Positions 1 through 13,154 of a stretch of DNA of 64,000 nt are shown piece by piece (position 1 is the first letter of the stretch; each line of letters starts with the position of its first letter). The position numbers were made by a program, and so were the translations under genes. The notes beneath the pieces are model-generated. The model had not been told where the DNA came from and did not search any database. It saw only the letters and a program-made list of their open reading frames with translations. This DNA is from Allodiplogaster sudhausi (Eukaryota > Nematoda > Chromadorea > Rhabditida > Diplogasteridae), in contig CALZFC010000001.1 of the NCBI GenBank assembly GCA_945643635.1, positions 4,239,501 through 4,303,500 on the forward strand, given 5' to 3'.

Positions 1-267
1 CTTCGGCAATCAAGATTAAAAAAAAATACTTTGGCGTCGTCGTACTGTAGATATCTATGGAAGTGAGTACACTGCCGTTCGTGGTTGAAATTGTCATAGT
101 GTTCTAGTTTACTTTAAATTTTACTTTTCTTTGCGCACTGTACATTATAAAGTATATTAAAAGTATAAACTTTTGTTATTGTATATTATTCTGATCATTA
201 TGTGAATTTTGTATGATTTTACATTTAAATGACTTAGTTTTTAACTAATACTAGATTTCAGAGACGA
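1..267. other. AT-rich region upstream of the transporter gene; splice acceptor at 260-261
   Basis: No coding exon is recognisable. A T-rich stretch ending in AG at 260-261 lies seven bases before the first ATG of the transporter. This is a typical acceptor, so there is either an upstream 5' UTR exon or a spliced-leader trans-splice site. Which one applies cannot be decided from sequence alone. Confidence 0.4.
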
Positions 268-3200
268 ATGGAAATGACGTCATTGTCAGGCACGAGAGAG
301 GAAGAGGACAATGGCGACGATGGAGACGGCAGAGAGGTTGAGAAAGAAGACGCAGAGCCTGCCAGCTTCGCGAACTGCTTTCACCACATGCGCCATGTCA
401 TTCTGCTGGTCACGACCACATGCATGACGTTCTCCATGGCAAATCCACTCGTGCTCAATTTCACGGTTTGCTAATCTGCTGTTGCATCGTTCATATTTAG
501 TATTCATTCTATAATAAGTTTTCTTTTTAATGTGAAGAGATCTTACTAATAAATACTCAATTTTATATTGGCTAATCTGTTGCATTGTTCACATTTTGTA
601 TTTATTCTCAATTAAGTACATATTCTTTTTAATGTAAAGAATGACTTACTTTTATCTTTGTTACATACATACATATCTGTGAGTTTGTCGTTATGGAAAG
701 AAATTGAAAGCATCGAAACGAATTCGCAAGCAAATTAACAAAATATTTTACCTGAAGGTCATCTGCATGGAGGACGTCATTGAAGAGAGCCGACTTGCGT
801 CGACTAATCTAACAATTGCTGGTAACTTGGCAAATTTAATATTTCCTACATAGTTCAACAAATATTCATACATACATATTTTTATTAGCCAATAAAGTTC
901 ACGCTGCTGAAACGTTCTCAAACTCTATTAACACGGTGTAACTGACGATTAATCTTTGATCATTTCCGAGCCTCACTGGCTTGAAAGTGCGGCGCGGCGG
1001 AACTTTCTCTTCACGATCGCCGCTGCCGGTCGTCTCTTTGGCGCCGTTCCTTCAACTCTCGTCATTCAATATCTTGGCGCCAAGTCAGTTCAGTTCATTC
1101 AAAAAAGTGCGCGAAAATTATTCGATCTAAAATTTTTTGGTACTCGTTTTAATTTTCTCTAACGCTTATAGTTAGCTCTGCATTTCTATATATTCCGAAT
1201 TGTGTATATCCAGCTTTTTACAGAACACCTGTGCGGAACAATTCGTTCTTCTACTTTCCTTTCCGTTTCAAAAAAAAAACTCATTCGTGTTTTCGTCTAT
1301 TTGCATGGCTTCAAGTACGAAAGCAGTTTATATTTACAACGAGTAGAAAAATGTCAAAAGCAGCAAAAAAATACATTGCAAAAAAACTTCTAGTTTCTTT
1401 CTCTATATACTATTTCCCGTTTATATGTCAATTATAGAGCTAGCTGTCCTATGTGATTTTATTCAGATTTCTTTATCCTTAATAAAGTTATTTTAGAAAT
1501 TTCATCAGCCTCTACGGCTTTCTCTCGATCATTACTACGGCCGCGTTTCCACTCGCAGTTGGAACTGGCTCTTTCGAGATCATTGCACTCGTTCGATTCG
1601 TTCAGGTAGTACGAGAAAAAAATCTTCATTTTACTTTTCTCTCTCTTTTTGTTGTAATAAAATGAAGAACAAAGTATAACATAATAAGTTTCTTTGACGC
1701 TTTTTTTTTCTTCTTCGTTCTTAAATTGTGACAATTTTTTATTCTGCATTGTTAAAATGTTATCGAATCGATGTGTAGGGATGTATGTACATGCATACAT
1801 ACATGTATCTATGTATGTATGTATGTACATACATTCATGTACATATAAATCGATATCGTAGCATCTTATGGAGATGAGCATTACTTGTAGCTATGGTTAT
1901 ATTGTTGCTTCAGGGCTTTAGCCAGGCCGTCATTCTGCCGGCCTTTGGCGCCGTGAGCTCCGCGTGGTCGCCAGTACGCGAGTGCGGCTTCTTCCTCGGC
2001 TTCCTTTCTCTGTCGTTCCAGGTACAGACAGTAGTAGGCAGTACATTATGGGGTCACGAATGCATTGAATATATTTAATACACTATATTCCTTACAACTA
2101 TAATATTCTGTTATATACTGCATTTCAACTTTGAAGCAATGTCATACTGTCATTTCAGTCACTGAGCATCATTTGCATTGAAGTAGCAGGGAACTCAGCA
2201 ATATTTTACAATTTTCCTGATCATGGTAGTCGCTTCAATCTAATAAAACGCATTCATCTCGCCAGCATTAATGCGCGAATTCAATAATGAGTGTTTGGCT
2301 CCTTTAACGAAATGAATTTGATGCAATTAACGTGAGTCACTTGCTCCGAGATCCTCTGTTCTTGAAGATGTGCTTATATTTCCCAAACGTTTTCACGCAT
2401 GTGGTACTATACTTCTGAAGAAATGCTCGAAATTTCCGTATATTTTCGAACTTTCTTTCTACCCTGATTCTTCAGCGGTTCCCTGCACACTGTATCGAAT
2501 AGTCAACAATGCTCAGCTCATTCCTCCGCTACTGATATTTAAATTATGTATGTAACTCTTTTTTTTTCTTTTTTTTTCAGCTCGCGATCATCTTCACGAT
2601 GCCTGTCTCGGGGCTATTTTGTACCAATCCTTCGCTCGGCTGGCGCAATATCTTCTATGCTCACGTAGTTTTTTTTTAATTCATTCATTACGCAAGATAT
2701 GTGTTTGATTACTTATTTTTTAATACTTTAATACACACCTCATTCATAGATATGATATCTTAAGTATGTAGTAAGAAACCCTATTCTTGAACGTCTTCAG
2801 GCCCTTCTTACTATGCTCTCTTTTGGTCTATTTTATGTGCTCTACGCGAATTCGCCTACAATGAGCCGGTGAGATGAGAGTATTTTTGTCCATAAAATAT
2901 AATACTTAGATTTTTCTAGTTTCACGTCGAAAAGAGAGATCGCACAAATTGCCGGCGGAAGGGAAGAAAGCAACAAAAAGAAGTTAGCCTTTCAACATTT
3001 TGCATTTAAGGTTATTTTTATATGACAGTTAAAGTAAATTTATGGCAATAAAATTATTTTTTTAAGCAATTGTTGCTTACATTATCGGATCAAAAGTTTT
3101 TAAAGTACCGGATCAATATTTTAACTACATAATCAATATACATTTTTAATTATCGGATAAATAATTTCACTTTTATATCACTTATTTCTTTCTATTAAAG

Positions 3201-5394
3201 GAACGTTCCATACAAGGCGATTATCATGACTCCGACCATTCTGGCCATTTGGCTTTCGTCTTTCGGTACGAATTCCTGCTTTTGGCTGCTTCAGCTCTTT
3301 GGACCAATCTATTTTAGCCAGGTTTGTCTCTGTGCAATACGAATAATATATTTATTTTTAAATTTAAATTTTAGTCAATTTACCTCTTTGTTCCTTACAT
3401 TTTTAAATCTTTATAATTGAGAATGTTTTGAAAACTAGACTACTATTTGTTCAAGATATCATCTCCATGAAACAAGCGTTAATACTTTCAAATTTCCCGC
3501 CAACCAGAAGCGAGTGCACGTTTGAGGTGCTGAAGCTGGACACGCGTGCCACGGGCTTTGCGGCCGCCGCGCCGTCGCTCGTCTCCATGTTGACCAAAGT
3601 GGTAGCCGGCTCGCTCTCCGACAGAGCACGCTGCGTAGGTGAAAAGGTTGGTTTATTTTAATTAAAATATATTAAAAAATATTACAATTCAGTTGTAACA
3701 GCTCAAATTTAAGAATCATAGGAAATAAAGCTTCGTTAGAGACATTACCAGAGAAGCAGACAAAGTGACACTTGTCACTTTTGTGACGCATTTAGAACGA
3801 GAAAGGGCCCTATGTACACTTGCATTTTATGACTGTCGCCTTTTCTCTCTCCGAACCTTTCAGGGCCGCATCGTCTTGCTCACGACTGTCAGCCAGGCCG
3901 CGATGATCGCGTGTCTCTTGGCACTTGCGCAGGTCTCGGGCACACATTTTCCCTATTGCTGTGTATAGTAGCCAAAAGGCTCGAAATATGCAACCTAAGA
4001 TTTCTTTTAAAAATAGCGAGAAAAAAGCGTAAAGATGATTATAATTATATTTTATCGAATCGTAAATCCAAAACGAGTAGGCGACGCCGCATCTCTTGCA
4101 AATATAGTAGTAACATAAGTTTAAAAAATGATAAGATAAATTAAATATTTCGCAGGCGTCCTCGGCCGCCATCGCCGAACTCGTCTTCACTGCGCTCACC
4201 GTCCTCAGCGGCATCAATGTCATCGGGATGCATCGAGTCATCTTTTTGGTTCGTCGCCATTTGTAAAATGGCAGTATTTTAAGTGTCGCTCTTGAAAATG
4301 CTAGGTCTTTCTACTTAAAAAAAACTATTTAGACAAGTACAGTGATATAAGCTGCAAATTGCGTGCTGATTGGAATACGGCGCGCGCTGCTTTAAAAATC
4401 TGCCACTTTGGCGTTTCTAGTTACGAATATATTCCTTTCTCTAATACTTGGAAATGGTGGTGAAATTTTTTGCGCTATAAAATACCGCACAAATTTTATG
4501 TTCGCGCCAAAAAAGGCATTGGAAATTTCTCGAGTAGGTCAGTCGACAGTACATGCCATTCGTGATGTCGCTCGTCTCGGTGATCGGCTGCTTCGTGACG
4601 ATGCTCTTGCCGAACGTGCTTACGCTGGTCGCGGCAGACAACACGATGGAGCAGGCAAGTCTTCTGAATTTTGAATGGCAATTTTATCACAACAATAACT
4701 TGAGTTAAAGGAGGGCAATCACGGAAAAATTATGTGATATTTCAAAATGCCGCGGCCCTTCGCACTCTCATTCGCGCGTGCTATTTTCACGCAGCGGGTT
4801 CGTGCGGCCTGCGAAATCCACGCGAAAATGAGAGTGAGGAATCACAGGGCAGACTCGGCAATTCGAACCTGCATTAAATATTTTTCGGTGATCGCCCTCC
4901 TTTAACTTGAGTTTATCTCTTTTGATTTCGCACGCTCACCTTTATTTGGCGTTTCTTTCGTGTTGCTTTCGCTGAAAGGAGTACGAAACTAAACAGTTGC
5001 CTATTTTAGCTTTTCCTGACCATTGCTCGGCCTTGTTTCAGGCTAAATGGTCACGAATCTTAGACTGAGTTTTTTTTCTGCTTTTTTTGCACGAATTTTT
5101 AACAAGCAGAATTTAAAGAAGAAAAAACATAAATTGTTAACAGCTCTATTGCCAGAATCCAGTTTTAGTGCACATTTTTAGTGGGCCATCATTTTCTACA
5201 TCACGGCCGTTGGTATCGCCTCGACGGGCGTCGTATTCGCCTTGAACATGCGCGCCAAGCCAGCAGCGTGGACGGAAGCGGCGTGGCGTGCGGATCAAAC
5301 GGATTCACGGCGGCAACATCAAAGGCATCTTATTGATGAAGCGAGCGCGGAAATGCCCGGCAGTGAGAAGCTGAAGCCGACCGAAGCCGCCTAA
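268..5394 (+). CDS. SLC17-like major facilitator superfamily transporter, 14 exons
   Basis: Membrane transporter resembling the SLC17 (sialin / vesicular anion / Na-phosphate) branch of the MFS; the substrate cannot be told. Hand-spliced exons: 268-465, 758-821, 971-1083, 1497-1605, 1914-2021, 2581-2664, 2801-2868, 2920-2982, 3201-3321, 3515-3646, 3864-3932, 4156-4248, 4538-4654, 5182-5394, giving about 516 aa, usual for the family. Visible family marks are LNFT/VICM at the end of TM1, the loop segment HWLESAARRN, WSPVRECGFFLG, GWRNIFYAH before the mid loop, SPTMSRFTSKREI, VPYKAIIMTP and TGFAAAAPSL. The 66-residue first exon carries an acidic N-terminus, and the tail is hydrophilic. The start is the first ATG after an acceptor at 261; a second in-frame ATG lies at 274. 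Exon phases agree throughout except at exon 2/3, which is 1 nt out, so that boundary is uncertain. Intron 13 uses a GC donor. Confidence 0.8.
1776..1850. repeat. ATGT/ACAT microsatellite in intron 4 of the transporter
   Basis: Mixed runs of ATGT and its complement ACAT form short dyads. The same motif recurs near 5850-5872, 6130-6190, 51843-51857, 52025-52045, 57170-57192 and 61795-61812. It is therefore a dispersed simple repeat of this genome and not a local signal. Confidence 0.75.
4705..4905. mobile_element. MITE-like element with TTAAAGGAGGGC termini, in intron 13 of the transporter
   Basis: A 201-bp non-coding segment bounded by inverted ends: TTAAAGGAGGGCAATCAC on the left and the complement of TTAAAGGAGGGCGATCAC on the right, with similarity continuing to about 25 bp. 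The 11-bp sequence TAACTTGAGTT occurs at 4696-4706 and again at 4903-4913, overlapping the termini, as expected of a target-site duplication. The interior is GC-rich and partly self-complementary (4755-4850). No transposase is encoded. The termini resemble three other elements in this window. Confidence 0.7.
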
Positions 5395-5530
5395 GGATGA
5401 GCTTGGCGACACTAACATTTAAAATCATCAAGCATATTAGACATTTCGTTGCACATATGTACTACAAATAAGAATATTGTCAAATTTTGAGATTCTTTCC
5501 GTTGAAAATAAACAATATTAGAATGAAATA
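5395..5530 (+). other. 3' UTR of the transporter with AATAAA at 5507-5512
   Basis: AT-rich sequence after the TAA. AATAAA at 5507-5512 is the first good polyadenylation signal and lies about 115 bases downstream of the stop. The cleavage site itself is not resolved. Confidence 0.5.
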
Positions 5531-6640
5531 GAAAATTGCACCATGCAACGACGATCAACCACTGAATGATGTGCACACACCAGAATTCATCTGCAGTTAT
5601 TCATTTGATGTTGTTGCTGTTTTCTTTTTGTTATTTCTGTCGTAAATCCGCGCGTATTCTGCAGTTTTAGATATAACCTATTAAGAAAATTCCTTCCCAT
5701 CTCCTTTCCCCTTTCCTCTCCCTTCCGATATTCGGATGTGTCTTCTTGGTCTGTATTCCAACTATGACTGCACATTCGGTCTAACCAACTATGAACCTCT
5801 GCCGCCCCATTCATCGGGAACTGGTCCACCCATTGCCCTCCTCGCCCTATATTATATGTATGTATGTATGTTTCTATTATTATTTCTAATGTGAGTCTGC
5901 GTTTCAATTTGTTTAAGTTATATATTTTAATTCTTCCACTATCATCTAATACTTCTAATGTTCTCGCTATGTGAAGGGCTCTCCAAGTGTTGTCAGATCA
6001 TGTCATTTTTATCTAAATAAATACTTCAAATAACCGCTTTTTGCTGAAACAGTGAATAAAGTAATCGTCTAAATCGTCATATTAAATTGCTGCGCACAAT
6101 TCGTAGAATGCCTCGAAATTGCGACGAACATATGTATGTACGAATATGCTACATACATACATACATACGTAATCATATACATATGTAGGTATCTGGGTGC
6201 ACGCAATGGAAAAGGCAGAGAGCCTTCGTTTGCTGAATAAGGATCAAAGCTCGGTGGCGGCAGTGATTCATGATGTGCAATGTATTTTGTGAAATATGTA
6301 CATTAATTGCGTCTTTCATAATTCGCCATACATCTAACCGAGTAGATCTACTTTTAGCTATTTTTTCCATCTGAACTTTCTTTTCTTAAAGTTCATGATT
6401 CATAATCATGGTGTTGATTGGCATGATTCTGAAAGAAGTCGCTAATTATGCGTACCTGAAACTTACAATGACACCAGTACATATGACATATACATATGTA
6501 TGAAAGCATACACCATGCAAATGACATATATAGGTTTTGGATGGCACTTCCCAGCACTTCTTTTAGCTTACATCATGCAAATTCGTCCTTGAGTGCAACC
6601 GAATTCGATGGCCGATGGAAACATATTTTGTCTCTCTTTC
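5531..6640. other. Intergenic; contains old duplicated blocks shared with the receptor cluster
   Basis: No convincing gene. 6195-6290 resembles 61988-62075: both carry a GCACGCAA-type start, CCTTCGTT, an AAGGATTA/AAGGATCA stretch and GCAGTGAT. Sequence from about 6470 on resembles 56345 onward, for example ACTTCCCAGCACTT followed by CCGATGGAAA. The region left of the satellite is thus related to the spacer DNA of the receptor cluster on its right. Confidence 0.5.
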
Positions 6641-6901
6641 TTAAAGGAGCAGTACACTGAATAGTTAACATATGGTTTTATGAACTTGTAACTATTCGCG
6701 TCTCTCTAAAACATACATCTAGAAAGTTTGAACCATTTTTGTCCACTTGCTATGCTCGGCCAAAATTTTTTACTGTAGCTGTTAGCCACCCTCCTATTTC
6801 ATACGCTCTCTAACCAGGAGAAGGGCCAAATATTTGAGGGCGCGCGCTCAAAATGGCTCTGATGTAGTACTGTAGAGACATTCAGTGCATGGTTCCTTTA
6901 A
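6641..6901. mobile_element. MITE-like element with TTAAAGGA termini
   Basis: Inverted ends of about 22 bp: TTAAAGGAGCAGTACACTGA on the left, and on the right the complement of TTAAAGGAACCATGCACTGA. Length is 261 bp with no coding capacity. It interrupts the block shared with 56345-56690. Part of the interior (6783-6860) has a diverged relative at 60660-60760. Confidence 0.65.
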
Positions 6902-6909
6902 GTTGCACG

Positions 6910-6910
<1 letters not shown>

Positions 6911-6961
<51 letters not shown>
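6911..6961. repeat. (TA)n microsatellite
   Basis: About 25 TA units directly right of the MITE-like element and about 300 bp left of the satellite. It resembles the TA tract carried by every satellite monomer, but is separated from the first monomer by non-repetitive sequence. Confidence 0.9.
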
Positions 6962-6964
<3 letters not shown>

Positions 6965-7099
6965 TATATTTTGCATTCATGTGTGTAAATGAAGCTAATA
7001 GAGTGGATCTGAATGGAGTATAGTAGTAAAACAGCTTGTAACTCACTCTCACTCATACATACATCTTTTCTTTCCTTATGACCATGGAGCCATTGCACT

Positions 7100-7261
7100 T
7101 TGTGCACTAAGTTTCAGAGCCCTCCTTTCGGGAAGAAGAAGAAGACGGTTTGCGAGAGAAGCTTCATCAGCGCGGCTCCTACGTTGTCTTCTTCTTTTGG
7201 CTTGACGCCAGAAGGGAAGAGCGAGAAGAGACGCAACGAGAGCGTCGACAACTTCTTCGAA
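7100..7261. other. Single-copy sequence adjoining the first monomer (satellite progenitor flank)
   Basis: Purine-rich sequence that runs without a break into the first satellite monomer. Its diverged counterpart at 56500-56613 carries the same landmarks in the same order: GCGAGAGAAG, TTGTCTTCTTC, GACG/GACAGAAGG and CTTCGAAGG, followed by GGTAC. Both strands have short open frames here, but neither frame is conserved between the two copies, so I do not call a gene. Confidence 0.55.
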
Positions 7262-7390
7262 GGTACGGCAGTCTTCTTTGATTTCCCGCCCTTGCCACCT
7301 CCTCCCATCAGCTGGCTCTGATGTTGGATATTCGTGAAGAATAAAATTCAGTTTTTAATGCGCGCTCTAACATATAGTAGCTATACACTC

Positions 7391-7424
<34 letters not shown>

Positions 7425-7551
7425 AGGTACGGCAGTCTTCTTTGATTTCCCGCCCTTGCCACCTCCTCCCATCAGCTGGCTCTGATGTTGGATATTCGTG
7501 AAGAATAAAATTCAGTTTTTAATGCGCGCTCTAACATATAGTAGCTATACA

Positions 7552-7594
<43 letters not shown>

Positions 7595-7721
7595 AGGTAC
7601 GGCAGTCTTCTTTGATTTCCCGCCCTTGCCACCTCCTCCCATCAGCTGGCTCTGATGTTGGATATTCGTGAAGAATAAAATTCAGTTTTTAATGCGCGCT
7701 CTAACATATAGTAGCTATACA

Positions 7722-7770
<49 letters not shown>

Positions 7771-7897
7771 AGGTACGGCAGTCTTCTTTGATTTCCCGCC
7801 CTTGCCACCTCCTCCCATCAGCTGGCTCTGATGTTGGATATTCGTGAAGAATAAAATTCAGTTTTTAATGCGCGCTCTAACATATAGTAGCTATACA

Positions 7898-7940
<43 letters not shown>

Positions 7941-8067
7941 AGGTACGGCAGTCTTCTTTGATTTCCCGCCCTTGCCACCTCCTCCCATCAGCTGGCTCTG
8001 ATGTTGGATATTCGTGAAGAATAAAATTCAGTTTTTAATGCGCGCTCTAACATATAGTAGCTATACA

Positions 8068-8108
<41 letters not shown>

Positions 8109-8235
8109 AGGTACGGCAGTCTTCTTTGATTTCCCGCCCTTGCCACCTCCTCCCATCAGCTGGCTCTGATGTTGGATATTCGTGAAGAATAAAATTCAGT
8201 TTTTAATGCGCGCTCTAACATATAGTAGCTATACA

Positions 8236-8284
<49 letters not shown>

Positions 8285-8411
8285 AGGTACGGCAGTCTTC
8301 TTTGATTTCCCGCCCTTGCCACCTCCTCCCATCAGCTGGCTCTGATGTTGGATATTCGTGAAGAATAAAATTCAGTTTTTAATGCGCGCTCTAACATATA
8401 GTAGCTATACA

Positions 8412-8450
<39 letters not shown>

Positions 8451-8577
8451 AGGTACGGCAGTCTTCTTTGATTTCCCGCCCTTGCCACCTCCTCCCATCA
8501 GCTGGCTCTGATGTTGGATATTCGTGAAGAATAAAATTCAGTTTTTAATGCGCGCTCTAACATATAGTAGCTATACA

Positions 8578-8624
<47 letters not shown>

Positions 8625-8751
8625 AGGTACGGCAGTCTTCTTTGATTTCCCGCCCTTGCCACCTCCTCCCATCAGCTGGCTCTGATGTTGGATATTCGTG
8701 AAGAATAAAATTCAGTTTTTAATGCGCGCTCTAACATATAGTAGCTATACA

Positions 8752-8794
<43 letters not shown>

Positions 8795-8921
8795 AGGTAC
8801 GGCAGTCTTCTTTGATTTCCCGCCCTTGCCACCTCCTCCCATCAGCTGGCTCTGATGTTGGATATTCGTGAAGAATAAAATTCAGTTTTTAATGCGCGCT
8901 CTAACATATAGTAGCTATACA

Positions 8922-8962
<41 letters not shown>

Positions 8963-9089
8963 AGGTACGGCAGTCTTCTTTGATTTCCCGCCCTTGCCAC
9001 CTCCTCCCATCAGCTGGCTCTGATGTTGGATATTCGTGAAGAATAAAATTCAGTTTTTAATGCGCGCTCTAACATATAGTAGCTATACA

Positions 9090-9132
<43 letters not shown>

Positions 9133-9259
9133 AGGTACGGCAGTCTTCTTTGATTTCCCGCCCTTGCCACCTCCTCCCATCAGCTGGCTCTGATGTTGGA
9201 TATTCGTGAAGAATAAAATTCAGTTTTTAATGCGCGCTCTAACATATAGTAGCTATACA

Positions 9260-9300
<41 letters not shown>

Positions 9301-9427
9301 AGGTACGGCAGTCTTCTTTGATTTCCCGCCCTTGCCACCTCCTCCCATCAGCTGGCTCTGATGTTGGATATTCGTGAAGAATAAAATTCAGTTTTTAATG
9401 CGCGCTCTAACATATAGTAGCTATACA

Positions 9428-9468
<41 letters not shown>

Positions 9469-9595
9469 AGGTACGGCAGTCTTCTTTGATTTCCCGCCCT
9501 TGCCACCTCCTCCCATCAGCTGGCTCTGATGTTGGATATTCGTGAAGAATAAAATTCAGTTTTTAATGCGCGCTCTAACATATAGTAGCTATACA

Positions 9596-9636
<41 letters not shown>

Positions 9637-9763
9637 AGGTACGGCAGTCTTCTTTGATTTCCCGCCCTTGCCACCTCCTCCCATCAGCTGGCTCTGATGT
9701 TGGATATTCGTGAAGAATAAAATTCAGTTTTTAATGCGCGCTCTAACATATAGTAGCTATACA

Positions 9764-9808
<45 letters not shown>

Positions 9809-9938
9809 AGGTACGGCAGTCTTCTTTGATTTCCCGCCCTTGCCACCTCCTCCCATCAGCTGGCTCTGATGTTGGATATTCGTGAAGAATAAAATTCAGT
9901 TTTTAATGCGCGCTCTAACATATAGTAGCTATACACTC

Positions 9939-9972
<34 letters not shown>

Positions 9973-10099
9973 AGGTACGGCAGTCTTCTTTGATTTCCCG
10001 CCCTTGCCACCTCCTCCCATCAGCTGGCTCTGATGTTGGATATTCGTGAAGAATAAAATTCAGTTTTTAATGCGCGCTCTAACATATAGTAGCTATACA

Positions 10100-10140
<41 letters not shown>

Positions 10141-10267
10141 AGGTACGGCAGTCTTCTTTGATTTCCCGCCCTTGCCACCTCCTCCCATCAGCTGGCTCTG
10201 ATGTTGGATATTCGTGAAGAATAAAATTCAGTTTTTAATGCGCGCTCTAACATATAGTAGCTATACA

Positions 10268-10308
<41 letters not shown>

Positions 10309-10435
10309 AGGTACGGCAGTCTTCTTTGATTTCCCGCCCTTGCCACCTCCTCCCATCAGCTGGCTCTGATGTTGGATATTCGTGAAGAATAAAATTCAGT
10401 TTTTAATGCGCGCTCTAACATATAGTAGCTATACA

Positions 10436-10476
<41 letters not shown>

Positions 10477-10603
10477 AGGTACGGCAGTCTTCTTTGATTT
10501 CCCGCCCTTGCCACCTCCTCCCATCAGCTGGCTCTGATGTTGGATATTCGTGAAGAATAAAATTCAGTTTTTAATGCGCGCTCTAACATATAGTAGCTAT
10601 ACA

Positions 10604-10642
<39 letters not shown>

Positions 10643-10767
10643 AGGTACGGCAGTCTTCTTTGATTTCCCGCCCTTGCCACCTCCTCCCATCAGCTGGCTC
10701 TGATGTTGGATATTCGTGAAGAATAAAATTCAGTTTTTAATGCGCGCTCTAACATATAGTAGCTATA

Positions 10768-10806
<39 letters not shown>

Positions 10807-10933
10807 AGGTACGGCAGTCTTCTTTGATTTCCCGCCCTTGCCACCTCCTCCCATCAGCTGGCTCTGATGTTGGATATTCGTGAAGAATAAAATTCAGTTT
10901 TTAATGCGCGCTCTAACATATAGTAGCTATACA

Positions 10934-10974
<41 letters not shown>

Positions 10975-11101
10975 AGGTACGGCAGTCTTCTTTGATTTCC
11001 CGCCCTTGCCACCTCCTCCCATCAGCTGGCTCTGATGTTGGATATTCGTGAAGAATAAAATTCAGTTTTTAATGCGCGCTCTAACATATAGTAGCTATAC
11101 A

Positions 11102-11142
<41 letters not shown>

Positions 11143-11269
11143 AGGTACGGCAGTCTTCTTTGATTTCCCGCCCTTGCCACCTCCTCCCATCAGCTGGCTC
11201 TGATGTTGGATATTCGTGAAGAATAAAATTCAGTTTTTAATGCGCGCTCTAACATATAGTAGCTATACA

Positions 11270-11312
<43 letters not shown>

Positions 11313-11439
11313 AGGTACGGCAGTCTTCTTTGATTTCCCGCCCTTGCCACCTCCTCCCATCAGCTGGCTCTGATGTTGGATATTCGTGAAGAATAAAATT
11401 CAGTTTTTAATGCGCGCTCTAACATATAGTAGCTATACA

Positions 11440-11486
<47 letters not shown>

Positions 11487-11613
11487 AGGTACGGCAGTCT
11501 TCTTTGATTTCCCGCCCTTGCCACCTCCTCCCATCAGCTGGCTCTGATGTTGGATATTCGTGAAGAATAAAATTCAGTTTTTAATGCGCGCTCTAACATA
11601 TAGTAGCTATACA

Positions 11614-11652
<39 letters not shown>

Positions 11653-11779
11653 AGGTACGGCAGTCTTCTTTGATTTCCCGCCCTTGCCACCTCCTCCCAT
11701 CAGCTGGCTCTGATGTTGGATATTCGTGAAGAATAAAATTCAGTTTTTAATGCGCGCTCTAACATATAGTAGCTATACA

Positions 11780-11820
<41 letters not shown>

Positions 11821-11947
11821 AGGTACGGCAGTCTTCTTTGATTTCCCGCCCTTGCCACCTCCTCCCATCAGCTGGCTCTGATGTTGGATATTCGTGAAGA
11901 ATAAAATTCAGTTTTTAATGCGCGCTCTAACATATAGTAGCTATACA

Positions 11948-11986
<39 letters not shown>

Positions 11987-12113
11987 AGGTACGGCAGTCT
12001 TCTTTGATTTCCCGCCCTTGCCACCTCCTCCCATCAGCTGGCTCTGATGTTGGATATTCGTGAAGAATAAAATTCAGTTTTTAATGCGCGCTCTAACATA
12101 TAGTAGCTATACA

Positions 12114-12162
<49 letters not shown>

Positions 12163-12289
12163 AGGTACGGCAGTCTTCTTTGATTTCCCGCCCTTGCCAC
12201 CTCCTCCCATCAGCTGGCTCTGATGTTGGATATTCGTGAAGAATAAAATTCAGTTTTTAATGCGCGCTCTAACATATAGTAGCTATACA

Positions 12290-12328
<39 letters not shown>

Positions 12329-12458
12329 AGGTACGGCAGTCTTCTTTGATTTCCCGCCCTTGCCACCTCCTCCCATCAGCTGGCTCTGATGTTGGATATT
12401 CGTGAAGAATAAAATTCAGTTTTTAATGCGCGCTCTAACATATAGTAGCTATACACTC

Positions 12459-12492
<34 letters not shown>

Positions 12493-12775
12493 AGGTACGG
12501 CAGTCTTCTTTGATTTCCCGCCCTTGCCACCTCCTCCCATCAGCTGGCTCTGATGTTGGATATTCGTGAAGAATAAAATTCAGTTTTTAATGCGCGCTCT
12601 AACATATAGTAGCTATACACACTATATATATATATATATATGTATATAAGGTACGGCAGTCTTCTTTGATTTCCCGCCCTTGCCACCTCCTCCCATCAGC
12701 TGGCTCTGATGTTGGATATTCGTGAAGAATAAAATTCAGTTTTTAATGCGCGCTCTAACATATAGTAGCTATACA

Positions 12776-12816
<41 letters not shown>

Positions 12817-12946
12817 AGGTACGGCAGTCTTCTTTGATTTCCCGCCCTTGCCACCTCCTCCCATCAGCTGGCTCTGATGTTGGATATTCGTGAAGAATAA
12901 AATTCAGTTTTTAATGCGCGCTCTAACATATAGTAGCTATACACAC

Positions 12947-12980
<34 letters not shown>

Positions 12981-13107
12981 AGGTACGGCAGTCTTCTTTG
13001 ATTTCCCGCCCTTGCCACCTCCTCCCATCAGCTGGCTCTGATGTTGGATATTCGTGAAGAATAAAATTCAGTTTTTAATGCGCGCTCTAACATATAGTAG
13101 CTATACA

Positions 13108-13154
<47 letters not shown>

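Noticed and set aside
5587..5907. 106-aa minus-strand frame with a WVDQF stretch, perhaps retroelement
   Set aside because: No reverse-transcriptase or endonuclease motif can be seen, and part of the frame is ATGT microsatellite.
7100..7321. Protein frames across the progenitor flank on either strand (73 aa +, 64 aa -)
   Set aside because: The diverged copy at 56500-56660 does not keep either frame: on minus it has a stop after SKE and lacks the ATG, and on plus the residues differ throughout.
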